Program-made: the position numbers and the translations under genes
Source of the DNA: Dryocola boscaweniae
GTDB lineage: Bacteria > Pseudomonadota > Gammaproteobacteria > Enterobacterales > Enterobacteriaceae
Direction of reading: 5' to 3'
NCBI RefSeq assembly: GCF_025215095.1
Contig: NZ_JALHAP010000074.1
Coordinates: 62,001-126,000 of the forward strand
Length of the DNA stretch: 64,000 nucleotides
Shown: piece by piece, positions 42,842 through 52,960 of the stretch
Position numbering within the stretch: position 1 is the first letter of the stretch
Layout: every line of letters starts with the position of its first letter
The notes under the pieces: model-generated
The model's input: only the letters and a program-made list of their open reading frames with translations
Told to the model about the DNA's origin: nothing
The model's database searches: none

Positions 42842-45070
42842 TTAGCTTTCAATTGTACTTAGCAGCGATTCCAGAGGCTGCGGATAACCAATTAAATATC
42901 CCTGCATGTAATCAATACCGAGGCGTTGCACCGCCTCCTTCAGCGCCTCGTTCTCCACATACTCAGCCACCACCTGCATCTTTTTCATTCTTGCCAACTG
43001 GCAGATAGATTCGACAATCTGATAATCCAGGCTGCTGGTAAGCAGATTGCGAATAAAGCTGCCGTCAATTTTCAATATGTCTGCGCTGATATTTTTCAGT
43101 CGCGCATAGCTCGCATAGCCGGTACCAAAATCATCAATAGCCACACGGCAACCCATGCGCTGAAGCGCGGTGAGCGTCATATTGGCCTGCTCTAAATTGG
43201 TCAGCGAGTTGCTTTCTGTCACTTCGAAAACCAACTGCCACGGCTCAACATTGTACTTTTCGAGCAGGATTTTAACCTCTGCTGGAAACTGCATACGGCT
43301 CACGGATGCGGGGGTTAAATTAATTGCAAAACGGCAACCCGGAAGCCGTTCACGACCTTTGTCCATAAATTGCAGGGTAGATTCGAGCACCCAATGGTCA
43401 ATCCTTGACGAAAGACCAAACTCGTGCGCGACCGGCAAGAAACTGTCTGGCGTAAACAGCTCGCCATTATCCCCCTGCATGCGCAGCAATATTTCATGGT
43501 ATGAATCACCGCGCATTCCCTCAATACGCTGCGCCATCAGGAGGAAATTGCCGCCGTCCAGGGCAATCTGCAGGCGGTTCATCATCGCAACTTTGCTTTT
43601 AACCGCGTTCTGAACCTGATTCGAACCCTGTTGCTGCAAGTTTTCAGGATGGTAAGTGGTCAATGAAAGCTCGGCCATCGTGCTGAGTTCACCTAACAGA
43701 AGATACAGGTGCGATATTGGGTGCCTTACGTAACAGTAGCTAATGCCAACCTGCGGCTGAAGCGGCATTCCATCCCACATAAAGCGGAACTGCTTGATGC
43801 GCCGATCGATGGCTTCAATTTTCGTCTCATGCGACTCGTAATTTAATCGCACCGCCAAATCATGCCCGGAAAGGTGGTAAACCTTTTCATCTGCAATAAG
43901 GATCTTACGCAAATATTCCGCTATTTGCTGTTTGTATTGAATACGTAAAAGCACGCCGTAATTTCGTCCCAGCAGTTCAAGCTCCGGGATACGCAGGAAA
44001 GCGAGCGCAGACCAGGGATGACGTCCAATATCGCGGTTAAGCGCGCGTAAATTGGGCATCTGAATAATGGGATCGGTGAAGGCGGCCCGGCGAGCTTTGG
44101 CGTGCAAAAAGCGCTGACGCGTCGTCACCGCCGCCATCATAAAAATCGTGATGGAGAATATTGCGTAACAGGAAGAAGCGATGGCCAGATGAAGCTGGAA
44201 CCCCATATCCGGCGGTAAATAGTTATTAAAACCGCTACATAGAATAATGAGAATTATTGTCCAGATATTAGTGATAAACAGGAAACCAAATCGCATTGCT
44301 CCCCAAAGCATGACGGGCAAAATAAGGGTCAGCGTATAATCAGTTCTGAAAATAGAAGTGGAATCGCCTAGCGGCAAAAGGAGCAAATTAATTAATAGCG
44401 CCACCAGCGCAATCCAGAGCGTAACTTCGGTTTTCGTCACGCCATTTTGTGCCTGCCCGCGCATTCGTGACCAGAATGAAAAAACAAAATGCGGGTTTCT
44501 GATTATCCGGATGATGAAGTAAAAGAAAGGCATGCCGGTTAAGGTGCCGACCAGTACCGCCTGGAAATTTATTAGCGTTCGCGGATGAAGCGGGTTTTCC
44601 GAAACCATACTTAAAAATGGGTCATACCAGCCAAAGAAAAGCCCCATTTGATAGATAAAAAGGAAAAGCGTGGAACTGACCAGTACCAGCCAAAACATGC
44701 GCTGTAGCGTTAGTGCGATGACCCCAAAGGCCACGGCATGACGACGTGGTACAAAGACCCGGTAAGCTGCAAAACTGAGCGAAACAGGTATAAGAAAATG
44801 GGCAACCGCAAGCATCGTCACTAATTCTCCCTTCATGGGGAGATAGCGGATAAGCAGCGCCAGAACGATGCCCGGCAAAGCCGCCCAGCCAAACACCAGT
44901 ACGAACGCCGACATTAACCCAAGCGGCATATAAATTAAGAAGACGCGACCGCCTTCCATTAACGTGTTCGCATTAAACCATACGGCCAGAGGGAGCATCA
45001 GCGCTGGCAGTATTAAAGGCAGCGCCCACCAATTATTCTTATGTTTATTATACCAGGTCGCAAAATGCAT
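42842..45070 (-). CDS. pdeF: cyclic-di-GMP phosphodiesterase PdeF
   Basis: A membrane-bound EAL-domain protein degrading c-di-GMP. The 742-residue protein has an N-terminal MASE1-like region of about eight helices (1-320), a degenerate GGDEF-like domain without the GG(D/E)EF motif, and a C-terminal EAL domain (about 490-740). The signature position reads EIL (YHEILLRM) instead of EAL, but the metal-binding DDFGTGYAS and the LKIDGSF lysine motif are intact, so activity is plausible. The E. coli homologue YfgF is an anaerobic phosphodiesterase. A consensus FNR box precedes the gene. Confidence 0.94.
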   Translation of the reverse strand: MHFATWYNKHKNNWWALPLILPALMLPLAVWFNANTLMEGGRVFLIYMPLGLMSAFVLVFGWAALPGIVLALLIRYLPMKGELVTMLAVAHFLIPVSLSFAAYRVFVPRRHAVAFGVIALTLQRMFWLVLVSSTLFLFIYQMGLFFGWYDPFLSMVSENPLHPRTLINFQAVLVGTLTGMPFFYFIIRIIRNPHFVFSFWSRMRGQAQNGVTKTEVTLWIALVALLINLLLLPLGDSTSIFRTDYTLTLILPVMLWGAMRFGFLFITNIWTIILIILCSGFNNYLPPDMGFQLHLAIASSCYAIFSITIFMMAAVTTRQRFLHAKARRAAFTDPIIQMPNLRALNRDIGRHPWSALAFLRIPELELLGRNYGVLLRIQYKQQIAEYLRKILIADEKVYHLSGHDLAVRLNYESHETKIEAIDRRIKQFRFMWDGMPLQPQVGISYCYVRHPISHLYLLLGELSTMAELSLTTYHPENLQQQGSNQVQNAVKSKVAMMNRLQIALDGGNFLLMAQRIEGMRGDSYHEILLRMQGDNGELFTPDSFLPVAHEFGLSSRIDHWVLESTLQFMDKGRERLPGCRFAINLTPASVSRMQFPAEVKILLEKYNVEPWQLVFEVTESNSLTNLEQANMTLTALQRMGCRVAIDDFGTGYASYARLKNISADILKIDGSFIRNLLTSSLDYQIVESICQLARMKKMQVVAEYVENEALKEAVQRLGIDYMQGYLIGYPQPLESLLSTIES

Positions 45071-45422
45071 AGACGATCGCCAGAAACCCAGTCAATCCCT
45101 GTCGGGTAATGTTCAGAAAGGACTCCAGCCTGACTGTTAGAAGCCATATAGCTATGGCGCGGAGTGCAAATTTTAGTTAGGGATTCAGTTGAAGAATTGA
45201 TGCAGATCAATTTACAGGCAAAGTTTTTGTCGTATACGCAAAAAAAATCCCTTTCAATAACAATAAATAACTGCCAACAAATAATAAGAAAGGTTTATAT
45301 AACCAGCGCCTATGATTGCATTGACGCTTTTTTACACATTAGAGAATTGACCCGGACCTGTCGCTATGCCTAAATATCCGTTGTCGCCCGCGGTTGACGG
45401 GCAAACCCTAAGGGCCTTTTGC
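45071..45422. promoter_or_regulatory. pdeF-yfgG divergent regulatory region
   Basis: 352 bases without a gene, richer in A+T than the flanks. It holds an FNR box at 45197-45210 and a matching minus-strand -10 (TAAAAT, 45170-45175) aimed at pdeF. The yfgG side has no recognised operator. Confidence 0.6.
45197..45210. promoter_or_regulatory. consensus FNR box for pdeF
   Basis: TTGATGCAGATCAA is a perfect match to TTGATnnnnATCAA. The minus-strand -10 hexamer TAAAAT at 45170-45175 predicts a start near 45162, placing the FNR centre at about -41.5, the class II activator position. Confidence 0.88.
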
Positions 45423-45614
45423 GTGACACAGGTTACGAGTATGCGAAGACGACACCGATTTAATAATCGAATGACCCGCATTATTCTGCTCATCAGTTTT
45501 CTTTTCCTTTTTGGCCGTTTTGTCTACTCCTCAATTGGTGCCTGGCATCATCATCAGCACCAAAAAATGCAGGTACAGCAAAGCAGCCTGTCAGTGGATA
45601 CCACTAACCGGTAA
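45423..45614 (+). CDS. yfgG: small membrane protein YfgG
   Basis: A 63-residue protein with one membrane helix (about 17-33, IILLISFLFLFGRFVYSS) after a basic N terminus (MRRRHRFNNRM) and a His-rich stretch WHHHQHQ. The GTG start at 45423 gives the same length as E. coli YfgG, with AAGGG upstream; an ATG at 45441 is possible. YfgG has been linked to metal and oxidative stress in E. coli; the role here is inferred from homology only. Confidence 0.85.
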   Translation: MTQVTSMRRRHRFNNRMTRIILLISFLFLFGRFVYSSIGAWHHHQHQKMQVQQSSLSVDTTNR

Positions 45615-45693
45615 CGCAACTTTATAAATAAAACGCTTATCACTGCCGATTGTCAGTGTGCTTTGTCACGTCTATTTTTCGTGCCCGATAGAT

Positions 45694-45725
45694 AAAAAAC
45701 AGGCGAACCATGTCCGCCTGAAAAA
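45694..45725 (-). terminator. terminator of the SDR/NTF2-like operon
   Basis: On the minus strand CAGGCG-(GACATGGTT)-CGCCTG is followed by TTTTTT, 30 bases after the SDR stop. Confidence 0.75.
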
Positions 45726-45755
45726 TTTTCTGGCATCAGCGAGGCCTTTGCTCTT

Positions 45756-46535
45756 CTACACGGTCGGGACAGTGCCGCCATCGATCACATACTCTGTTCC
45801 CGTGATCGTTGCTGCGCGAGAAGATGCCAGGAATGCAATAAGGTTCGCCACTTCAACAGGTCTGGAGGGTCGTCCTATTGGAATGCCCCCCAACGAATTC
45901 ATGATGATTTTTTTTCCCCCTTCATAGTCTGTGCCTGCCTGCAAAGCGAGTCTTTCCGCCAACGCGACAGACGCCTCCGTCTCAATCCAGCCGGGGGCCA
46001 CGCGAACCACGCGAACGCCTTTCGGGGAAACCTCCTTCGACAGGCTCTTACTGTAGGTTGATAAGGCTGCCTTCGCAGCCGCGTATGCGGTGGTCGCCTC
46101 CGGTAAAGGAAGCTCTCGCTGGATAGAGGTGACATGAATAATGACGCCAGCTTCTTGCGAAAGCATGCCGGGTAACAGTGCGCGATCCAGGCGAACGGCT
46201 GGCAGCAGATTAAGGTTAAGTTCGCGCTGCCATTGGTCTTCATCCAGCGCAGCGAAACCCCCAGCAGGCGCCGATGAACCGCCGAGCACATGAATGATGA
46301 TATCCACGCCGCCAAAATGAGTAATAACGGCATTCGCTACCAAATCACAGCCTTCGACGGTCGTCAGGTCGGCGGCAACGAAGATATCGGCTGAAGTATC
46401 CGTCGGTTGTTTACGTGCCGTTGTGAGCACCTTCGCACCGAGCTCGCTGAATAAGCTGACAACTGCTTTCCCTACTCCTTTCGTGCCCGCCGTTACCAGG
46501 ACGCGTTTTCCCTGTAGCTCCAGATTCATTGACAT
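45756..46535 (-). CDS. SDR-family oxidoreductase
   Basis: A 259-residue classical short-chain dehydrogenase/reductase. The nucleotide-binding motif TAGTKGVG is near residues 15-22, and the catalytic Ser-Tyr-Lys set is seen in IIHVTSIQ and YAAAK. An Arg at the end of the second strand (TTARKQ) suggests NADP(H). The substrate is unknown. It starts one base into the stop of the NTF2-like gene (TGATG), so the two are one operon, divergent from an HxlR regulator that probably controls them. The trio is not at this place in E. coli K-12. Confidence 0.85.
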   Translation of the reverse strand: MSMNLELQGKRVLVTAGTKGVGKAVVSLFSELGAKVLTTARKQPTDTSADIFVAADLTTVEGCDLVANAVITHFGGVDIIIHVLGGSSAPAGGFAALDEDQWQRELNLNLLPAVRLDRALLPGMLSQEAGVIIHVTSIQRELPLPEATTAYAAAKAALSTYSKSLSKEVSPKGVRVVRVAPGWIETEASVALAERLALQAGTDYEGGKKIIMNSLGGIPIGRPSRPVEVANLIAFLASSRAATITGTEYVIDGGTVPTV

Positions 46536-46861
46536 CAGCGGATCTCCAGCGAATTGATTTTGTCACCTGTCAGGTTAAATACATGGTCGAGCTGAACCGG
46601 GCTGCCGGGAAAATTGCCGACAACGTTTGCCGTAACGGTCAGCCGATCGCCGTCCCGGGAAATGCTGAGAGGTTCGACGGAATATTCAAATTTCTTCTTC
46701 GCTTCATATTTCCAGGCCAGGATGGCATCAAGCCCCCGGTACGTCTGTTTTTCGTCGGTGACAACCGCATCGTGCATGAAACAACGGGTGATTTGAGCTA
46801 TATCCGAGCCGTTGCCGATATCGAAATACAGGGAAACAGGACCGGGAAGGGGCAGATTCAT
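46535..46861 (-). CDS. SnoaL/NTF2-like small protein
   Basis: A 108-residue protein with the cone-shaped alpha+beta fold pattern of the NTF2/SnoaL superfamily ([19 protein letters not shown], then [23 protein letters not shown]). Such proteins are binding or isomerase-like partners of oxidoreductases. It is the first gene of the SDR operon. No catalytic assignment can be made from the sequence. Confidence 0.75.
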   Translation of the reverse strand: MNLPLPGPVSLYFDIGNGSDIAQITRCFMHDAVVTDEKQTYRGLDAILAWKYEAKKKFEYSVEPLSISRDGDRLTVTANVVGNFPGSPVQLDHVFNLTGDKINSLEIR

Positions 46862-46937
46862 GTTCGCATTCTCGCTAAGGTTTGCCGGAGGATCATTTTC
46901 GACTTAGACTAACCAATTATCAAGAACGCACTAAAAA

Positions 46938-46946
46938 GTAAGTTAC
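46938..46946. promoter_or_regulatory. candidate HxlR operator
   Basis: The short palindrome GTAAGTTAC lies just before the HxlR start and within the promoter region shared with the SDR operon. Several HxlR proteins bind GTA-rich inverted repeats of this type. It is a suggestion only. Confidence 0.35.
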
Positions 46947-46952
46947 TGACTT

Positions 46953-47318
46953 ATGAGAAGACTCTATACCCCGGCCAGCGCGGCGCTTGGCGTTGAAGAA
47001 GTGATTCGTTTACTTGAAGGAAAATGGAAGCTGATTATTCTTTTCCATCTGTTCGATGGCAAAGTGCAGCGCTATTCAGATCTAGAGAAGCTGATTCCAG
47101 GTATTTCCCAAAAAATGCTGGCCCAGCAGCTACGGCAACTGGAAGAGGATGGCATTGTTTCTCGAAAAGTGTATCCGCAGGTTCCTCCCAAAGTTGAGTA
47201 CCGCCTCACCGAGTGGGGCCAGGCCCTGTGCCCTGCTTTGGATGCGATGCTGAAATGGGCGGAACAACGCGACGCCTTACTGCTAAAAGGCGTTACGGAA
47301 GAAGGCCCTGCCGATTAG
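46953..47318 (+). CDS. HxlR-family transcriptional regulator
   Basis: A 121-residue winged-helix regulator of the HxlR/DUF24 family: EGKWKLIILFHLFDGKVQRYSDL and ISQKMLAQQLRQLEEDGIVSR form the DNA-binding core, with KVEYRLTEWGQAL after it. The usual N-terminal redox cysteine just before the first helix is absent (TPASAALGVEEV); the only cysteine is near residue 93, so a HypR-like thiol switch is unlikely. It is divergent from the SDR/NTF2-like operon, its likely target. Confidence 0.88.
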   Translation: MRRLYTPASAALGVEEVIRLLEGKWKLIILFHLFDGKVQRYSDLEKLIPGISQKMLAQQLRQLEEDGIVSRKVYPQVPPKVEYRLTEWGQALCPALDAMLKWAEQRDALLLKGVTEEGPAD

Positions 47319-47366
47319 CCTGGACGACATTCGTTAATAGAGAGAACAGACGTAAAAGGGATAAAA

Positions 47367-47390
47367 AACCCTCTGTCAATACAGAGGGTT
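47367..47390 (-). terminator. terminator of guaBA
   Basis: On the minus strand AACCCTCTGT-ATTG-ACAGAGGGTT is followed by TTTT. It lies 28 bases after the guaA stop, and the stem can also form for the convergent HxlR gene. Confidence 0.85.
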
Positions 47391-47417
47391 GATTGGTGAT
47401 GCTGAGCTATCCGGAAA

Positions 47418-48995
47418 TCATTCCCACTCGATAGTTGCCGGCGGCTTGCCGCTGATGTCATAGACAACACGCGAAATGCCGTTAACTTCGTTGATAATGC
47501 GGTTAGAGACGCGGCCGAGGAAATCATACGGCAGGTGCGCCCAGTGCGCGGTCATAAAGTCGATGGTTTCAACCGCGCGCAGGGAAACAACCCAGTCGTA
47601 TTTGCGGCCATCGCCCATCACGCCAACGGAGCGGACCGGCAGGAACACGGTAAACGCCTGGCTGACTTTATTGTAGAGATCGGCTTTATGCAGCTCTTCG
47701 ATAAAGATAGCATCCGCACGACGCAGCAAATCGCAATACTCTTTCTTCACTTCGCCCAGCACGCGCACGCCCAAACCTGGACCCGGGAAGGGGTGACGGT
47801 AAAGCATGTCGTACGGCAGACCCAATTCCAGCCCAATTTTACGCACTTCGTCCTTGAACAGCTCTTTGAGCGGTTCAACAAGGCCCATCTTCATCTCTTT
47901 CGGCAGGCCGCCCACGTTGTGGTGAGATTTGATGACGTGCGCTTTGCCGGTTGCAGAGGCCGCAGATTCGATAACGTCCGGATAGATTGTGCCCTGCGCC
48001 AGCCATTTCACGTCTTCAAGACGCAGCGCTTCTTCATCAAACACTTCAACAAAAACGCGACCAATGGTTTTACGCTTAGCTTCTGGATCGTCAATGCCCG
48101 CTAGCTGGGACAGGAAACGCTCTTCCGCAGGCACGTGAACGATGTTCAGACCAAAGTGGTCGCCGAACATTTCCATTACCTGCGTCGCTTCGTTAAGACG
48201 CAGCAAGCCGTTGTCTACGAACACGCAGGTCAGGCGATCGCCAATTGCTCGGTGCAGCAGCATTGCGGTAACGGACGAATCCACGCCACCGGACAGGCCG
48301 AGGATAACCTTGTCATTACCCACCTGCTCACGAATACGCTCGATGGCGTCTTCAATAATTTTTGCCGGCGTCCACAGCGCTTCACAGCCGCAGATTTCCA
48401 GAACGAAGCGTTCCAGCAAACGCTGGCCCTGGCGGGTGTGCGTGACTTCCGGGTGGAACTGCACGCCGTAGAAACGTTTTTCTTCGTTGGCCATAATGGC
48501 AAACGGGCAGGTTTCGGTGCTGGAGACGGTCACGAAGTCAGAAGGAATCGCCGTAACTTTATCGCCGTGGCTCATCCAGACATCCAGCAGCGGTTTACCC
48601 GTGGCGCTCAGAGAATCTTCGATACCGCGAACCAGCGCGCTGTCGGTTTTAACCTCAACCTGCGCATAGCCAAACTCACGTTCGTTAGAGCCTTCAACGT
48701 GGCCGCCAAGCTGCATCGCCATGGTCTGCATGCCATAGCACACGCCAAATACCGGCACGCCTGCTTCGAACACATACTCAGGAGCACGCGGGCTATTCAG
48801 CTCGGTGGTGCTTTCCGGCCCGCCGGAGAGAATGATCCCGCTTGGATTGAATTCACGAATCTGTGCTTCAGTGACATCCCATGCCCAAAGCTCACAGTAA
48901 ACGCCCAGCTCACGCACGCGGCGCGCGACCAGTTGGGTGTACTGAGAACCGAAATCAAGGATAAGTATGCGATGTTTATGGATATTTTCCGTCAT
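47418..48995 (-). CDS. guaA: GMP synthase (glutamine-hydrolysing) GuaA
   Basis: It converts XMP to GMP with glutamine and ATP. The 525-residue protein has a class I amidotransferase domain with nucleophile Cys86 in FGVCYGMQ and the later HPEVTHT, followed by a PP-loop ATP pyrophosphatase domain (LSGGVDSSV near residue 235) and the dimerisation domain ([11 protein letters not shown]). It is the second gene of guaBA. Confidence 0.98.
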   Translation of the reverse strand: MTENIHKHRILILDFGSQYTQLVARRVRELGVYCELWAWDVTEAQIREFNPSGIILSGGPESTTELNSPRAPEYVFEAGVPVFGVCYGMQTMAMQLGGHVEGSNEREFGYAQVEVKTDSALVRGIEDSLSATGKPLLDVWMSHGDKVTAIPSDFVTVSSTETCPFAIMANEEKRFYGVQFHPEVTHTRQGQRLLERFVLEICGCEALWTPAKIIEDAIERIREQVGNDKVILGLSGGVDSSVTAMLLHRAIGDRLTCVFVDNGLLRLNEATQVMEMFGDHFGLNIVHVPAEERFLSQLAGIDDPEAKRKTIGRVFVEVFDEEALRLEDVKWLAQGTIYPDVIESAASATGKAHVIKSHHNVGGLPKEMKMGLVEPLKELFKDEVRKIGLELGLPYDMLYRHPFPGPGLGVRVLGEVKKEYCDLLRRADAIFIEELHKADLYNKVSQAFTVFLPVRSVGVMGDGRKYDWVVSLRAVETIDFMTAHWAHLPYDFLGRVSNRIINEVNGISRVVYDISGKPPATIEWE

Positions 48996-49035
48996 TGACG
49001 CTAATTCCGAGGCAAGTGAAACAGATAAAGTAAAT

Positions 49036-49055
49036 CGCCCGGCGAAAGCCGGGCG
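49036..49055. other. intercistronic hairpin between guaB and guaA
   Basis: A very stable stem CGCCCGGC / GCCGGGCG with a GAAA loop on the plus strand. No T-run follows on the minus strand, so it is more likely an RNA-stability or processing element than a terminator. Confidence 0.6.
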
Positions 49056-49063
49056 AAGAAGAA

Positions 49064-50530
49064 TCAGGAGCCCATGCGGTAATTCGGGGACTCTTTAGTA
49101 ATGGTCACATCATGCACGTGACTTTCCTGAATGCCCGCACCGCTGATGCGTACAAATTCCGCTTTGGTACGCAGGTCGTCGATAGTACCACAGCCGGTCA
49201 GGCCCATACAGGAACGCAGGCCACCCATCTGCTGGTGAACGATCTCTTTCAGGCGACCTTTGTAAGCCACGCGGCCTTCGATACCTTCCGGAACCAGTTT
49301 GTCCGCAGCGTTATCGGTCTGGAAGTAGCGGTCAGAAGAACCTTTGGACATCGCGCCCAGGGAACCCATGCCGCGGTAAGACTTGAATGAGCGCCCCTGG
49401 TAGAGTTCGATTTCGCCCGGAGATTCTTCTGTACCCGCCAGCATCCCGCCAACCATTACGGCTGACGCACCTGCGGCGATAGCTTTTGCGATATCGCCGG
49501 AGAAACGGATACCGCCATCGGCAATAACCGGAATGCCGGTGCCTTCAAGCGCTTCCACCGCATCCGCTACAGCGGTAATTTGCGGAACGCCGACGCCGGT
49601 TACGATACGAGTAGTACAGATTGAGCCAGGACCGATGCCGACTTTCACCGCGCTTACGCCGGCTTCGGCCAACGCACGTGCGCCCGCAGCGGTTGCTACG
49701 TTACCGCCGATGATTTGCAGATCGGGATATTTTGCACGGGTTTCGCGAATACGTTGCAGAACGCCTTCGGAATGACCATGCGAGGAATCAATCAGCAGAA
49801 TGTCCACGCCAGCCGCTACCAGAGCGTCGATGCGCTCTTCATTGCCTGCACCTGCCCCTACGGCAGCCCCAACGCGCAGACGGCCCTGGTCGTCTTTACA
49901 GGCGTTTGGTTTACGCTCTGCTTTCTGGAAGTCTTTTACGGTGATCATGCCACGCAGATGGAAGCTGCTGTCGACAACCAGCGCCTTCTCAACGCGCTTC
50001 TCGTGCATTTTAGACAGCACGACGTCACGCGCTTCGCCTTCTTTCACGGTAACCAGGCGCTCTTTCGGCGTCATGTAAACGCTGACTGGCTGGCTCAGAT
50101 CGGTAACGAAACGCACGTCGCGACCGGTGATGATGCCGACCAGTTCGTATTTTTCAGTCACCACAGGATAGCCTGCGAAACCGTTACGCTCGGTGAGTTC
50201 TTTCACTTCACGCAGGGTGGTGGTCGGCAGCACGGTTTGCGGATCGGTAACCACGCCGCTTTCGTGTTTTTTCACGCGTTTGACTTCTTCAGCCTGGCGC
50301 TCAATCGACATATTTTTGTGGATGAAACCAAGACCACCTTCCTGAGCCAGTGCAATTGCCAGGCGTGCTTCGGTCACGGTATCCATGGCTGCGGACAGCA
50401 TAGGGATATTGAGACGAATAGTTTTGGTCAGTTGGGTGCTTAAATCCGCCGTATTAGGCAGAACAGTGGAGTGAGCTGGAACAAGGAGAACGTCATCAAA
50501 CGTCAGTGCTTCTTTGGCGATTCGTAGCAT
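49064..50530 (-). CDS. guaB: IMP dehydrogenase GuaB
   Basis: It oxidises IMP to XMP with NAD+, the first step to GMP. The 488-residue protein has the catalytic cysteine loop [15 protein letters not shown] (Cys near 305), the mobile-flap region [10 protein letters not shown], and two CBS domains inserted at about 93-200. It is the first gene of guaBA, with guaA 68 bases behind. Confidence 0.98.
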   Translation of the reverse strand: MLRIAKEALTFDDVLLVPAHSTVLPNTADLSTQLTKTIRLNIPMLSAAMDTVTEARLAIALAQEGGLGFIHKNMSIERQAEEVKRVKKHESGVVTDPQTVLPTTTLREVKELTERNGFAGYPVVTEKYELVGIITGRDVRFVTDLSQPVSVYMTPKERLVTVKEGEARDVVLSKMHEKRVEKALVVDSSFHLRGMITVKDFQKAERKPNACKDDQGRLRVGAAVGAGAGNEERIDALVAAGVDILLIDSSHGHSEGVLQRIRETRAKYPDLQIIGGNVATAAGARALAEAGVSAVKVGIGPGSICTTRIVTGVGVPQITAVADAVEALEGTGIPVIADGGIRFSGDIAKAIAAGASAVMVGGMLAGTEESPGEIELYQGRSFKSYRGMGSLGAMSKGSSDRYFQTDNAADKLVPEGIEGRVAYKGRLKEIVHQQMGGLRSCMGLTGCGTIDDLRTKAEFVRISGAGIQESHVHDVTITKESPNYRMGS

Positions 50531-50593
50531 GGCAATATCTCAACCTGGGGTGAATGAGAACAGATAAAATATTGCCGCGGCATTATACAGAGC

Positions 50594-50605
50594 GGAATCG
50601 ATTGC
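50594..50605 (-). promoter_or_regulatory. candidate PurR-like site upstream of guaB
   Basis: On the minus strand GCAATCGATTCC matches the PurR core GCAAACGTTTGC at nine of twelve positions. It is 64 bases before guaB, whose E. coli counterpart is PurR-regulated. Confidence 0.4.
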
Positions 50606-50699
50606 ATCCACACTTTTTTGCGAAAACTCCTTGCCACTCGCGCCGGGGCAGGTACTATGAACCGAATAACCTGCTGATTTAAAATTTGATCCAGCTCAC

Positions 50700-52085
50700 A
50701 TGCCAATCGCAAATTCTCCCTCAATTTTTACCGTTACCCGCCTGAATCAAGCGGTCCGTTCGCTGCTGGAGCAGGAAATGGGACAGGTCTGGATCAGCGG
50801 CGAAATTTCCAACTTCAGCCAGCCCTCTTCCGGTCACTGGTACTTCACGCTCAAAGACGACACCGCTCAGGTGCGCTGTGCGATGTTCCGCAACAGCAAC
50901 CGCCGGGTGACTTTTCGCCCGCAGCACGGGCAGCAGGTTTTGGTGCGCGCCAATATCACGCTTTACGAACCGCGCGGCGATTACCAGATCATCGTCGAGA
51001 GCATGCAGCCTGCAGGTGAAGGACTTTTGCAGCAGCAGTATGAACAGCTTAAACAGCGTTTGACGGCTGAAGGGCTTTTTGACCAGCAGCATAAAAAAAC
51101 GCTGCCCAGCCCTGCGCGCCAGGTTGGAGTTATTACCTCAAAAACCGGTGCGGCGCTGCATGATATTTTGCATGTGTTAAAACGTCGCGATCCTTCGCTG
51201 CCGATAATTATCTACCCAACGGCCGTTCAGGGCGCTGACGCTCCGGCGCAAATCGTTCGCGTCATTGAGCTTGCGAACCTGCGGGATGAATGTGACGTGC
51301 TGATAGTCGGACGTGGCGGCGGTTCGCTGGAAGATTTATGGGGCTTTAACGACGAGCGTGTCGCACGCGCTATTTTCGCCAGCCAAATCCCCGTCGTTAG
51401 CGCCGTAGGGCATGAAACTGACGTCACGATCGCCGATTTTGTCGGCGATGTCCGAGCCCCGACGCCTTCTGCCGCTGCGGAAATTGTCAGCCGCAATCAG
51501 ATAGAATTATTACGCCAGATCCAGTCGCAGCAAACGCGTATGGAAATGGCGATGGATTATTACCTTGCACAGCGGGCGCAACGCTTTACCCGTCTGCAGC
51601 ATCGTTTGCAGCAGCAACATCCACAGCTACGCCTGGCGCGGCAGCAGACGACGCTTGAGCGTTTACAACAGCGTTTGACCGTCGCTATGGATGCAAAGCT
51701 ACGCCGTTCCACGCAGCTTCAGCAACGGCTGGCGCAACGCCTGAACCAGCAGCAGCCCCAGGCGCGTATCCATCGCGCGCAAACCCGCATTCAGCAGCTT
51801 GAGTACCGATTGTCTCAGGTGCTTACCGCCCGGCTGAACACCACCCGTCAGCGTTTTGGTACCGCTCTGGCGCAGCTTGAAGCCGTCAGCCCTCTGGCGA
51901 CGCTTGCTCGCGGCTACAGCGTCACAACGCAGACCGATGGCAAGGTATTGAAAAAAACTAAGCAGGTGAAATCCGGGGACAGGCTGACAACGCGTCTGGA
52001 AGATGGCTGGGTAGAAAGCCAGGTCACCGGCGTTACGCCGGTGAAACCTGCACGTAAGCGCAAACCTGCATCGAAAAGCGAATAA
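50700..52085 (+). CDS. xseA: exodeoxyribonuclease VII large subunit XseA
   Basis: The catalytic subunit of ExoVII, a single-strand-specific exonuclease. The 461-residue protein has an N-terminal OB fold ([20 protein letters not shown], near 31-50), the catalytic core with [15 protein letters not shown] and [13 protein letters not shown], and a long coiled-coil arm rich in Gln/Arg/Leu (about 270-410). It is divergent from guaB and ends one base before yfgJ on the other strand. Confidence 0.97.
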   Translation: MPIANSPSIFTVTRLNQAVRSLLEQEMGQVWISGEISNFSQPSSGHWYFTLKDDTAQVRCAMFRNSNRRVTFRPQHGQQVLVRANITLYEPRGDYQIIVESMQPAGEGLLQQQYEQLKQRLTAEGLFDQQHKKTLPSPARQVGVITSKTGAALHDILHVLKRRDPSLPIIIYPTAVQGADAPAQIVRVIELANLRDECDVLIVGRGGGSLEDLWGFNDERVARAIFASQIPVVSAVGHETDVTIADFVGDVRAPTPSAAAEIVSRNQIELLRQIQSQQTRMEMAMDYYLAQRAQRFTRLQHRLQQQHPQLRLARQQTTLERLQQRLTVAMDAKLRRSTQLQQRLAQRLNQQQPQARIHRAQTRIQQLEYRLSQVLTARLNTTRQRFGTALAQLEAVSPLATLARGYSVTTQTDGKVLKKTKQVKSGDRLTTRLEDGWVESQVTGVTPVKPARKRKPASKSE

Positions 52086-52310
52086 TCAGGGCGCGACGGG
52101 GACAAACTCCACGCGCTTTTTAGAAATCAATCCATGGCCGTTCTGGCAGAAATAATCCACGGCTCCGCAGGCTTTTAACACTTCCAGCGGCTTATGGCAT
52201 TCCGGACAACGGGCTTCCAGTTTAAAGTCCTGATTGCAGCTTTCGCAGCGGGCGCCGCTTTCCGTAGCCGTGAGCTGTTTGTCGCAAACCGGGCAGTTCA
52301 GTTCCATCAT
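52086..52310 (-). CDS. yfgJ: zinc-ribbon protein YfgJ
   Basis: A 74-residue protein with paired CXXC motifs: CPVC, CESC, CPEC and a final CGAVDYFCQNGHG, a double zinc-ribbon layout typical of YfgJ. The function is unknown. GAGGAG precedes a tandem ATGATG; either could be used. Its stop abuts the stop of xseA. In E. coli it sits directly behind der; here about 6.2 kb of accessory DNA separates the two. Confidence 0.92.
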   Translation of the reverse strand: MMELNCPVCDKQLTATESGARCESCNQDFKLEARCPECHKPLEVLKACGAVDYFCQNGHGLISKKRVEFVPVAP

Positions 52311-52320
52311 TTCTCCTCAA

Positions 52321-52347
52321 AAACAAAACGGGAGCCTTTCGCTCCCG
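52321..52347 (-). terminator. terminator-like hairpin just upstream of yfgJ
   Basis: On the minus strand CGGGAGC-GAAAG-GCTCCCG is followed by TTTTGTTTTTG. It would stop transcripts arriving from the accessory region (or formerly from der) before they reach yfgJ, or act as an attenuator. Confidence 0.65.
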
Positions 52348-52507
52348 CCTTAAAGATTTACCTTACCGGGAAAGTATACTAAAGAAAATTAGTATTAGTT
52401 TTTAAGGAGCTTAACGCCATATACCCTTTAATATGCGCCCGCCGACAGGCATGGAAAAGTCGTAGCGAGGCTCAGAAGAATGCGGCTTTCATTTCCTGCC
52501 TGAACCA

Positions 52508-52960
52508 TTACCCGACGGGAGGTAAATCCATCAGATGAATTTCCTCAATATGGCGTTTGTTAAGGTTTATCACGCACTGATCTTTGTACGATTGATAATC
52601 ATACGCTCTTTCTCCGATTGAGCTTGAGACTCCCAGACACTGTTTTTCTCTGTAGTTTTTCCATACGGTTTGCGCATCGAGAAAATGCTTGTTATATATA
52701 GCGCCAACAGTTTCTCCTGCATCCTGTTTATTTTCTGTAAAATAATCATAATTCGCTAATATTCTTTTACTGGTTTCCTGAATAACTTTATCTAATTCTT
52801 TTTCGCTTTTTTTAGCTTTTGCCGAAAAGCAATTATAGGCATTAGCGATCTGCTTTTGCTCTTTAAAGCATAGATCTCTTTCTGCGCCGCTTGACAGCTT
52901 TGCCTGTGCGCATAAAGGCAAAGTCAGCAATACAATTAACATAAAAAATTTCTCTTTCAT
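52508..52960 (-). CDS. LprI-like lysozyme-inhibitor family protein, probable immunity protein
   Basis: A 150-residue exported protein with a Sec signal peptide (MKEKFFMLIVLLTLPLCAQA) and the LprI/DUF1311 pattern: cysteines in DLCFKEQ, AYNCFSAKA, EKQCLGV and KDQCVIN, and the stretch AQTVWKNYREKQC near residue 110. Members of this family inhibit lysozyme-type muramidases. Its ATG overlaps the stop of the peptidoglycan-hydrolase gene by four bases, which strongly suggests that it protects the producer against that enzyme in the periplasm. The role is inferred from family and pairing. Lys/Asn-rich, unlike neighbouring core genes. Confidence 0.78.
   Translation of the reverse strand: MKEKFFMLIVLLTLPLCAQAKLSSGAERDLCFKEQKQIANAYNCFSAKAKKSEKELDKVIQETSKRILANYDYFTENKQDAGETVGAIYNKHFLDAQTVWKNYREKQCLGVSSSIGERAYDYQSYKDQCVINLNKRHIEEIHLMDLPPVG

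Noticed and set aside
48135-48998. 287-residue plus-strand open frame
   Set aside because: Antisense to guaA; composition typical of a shadow frame in a highly expressed gene.
49715-50443. 242-residue plus-strand open frame
   Set aside because: Antisense to guaB.
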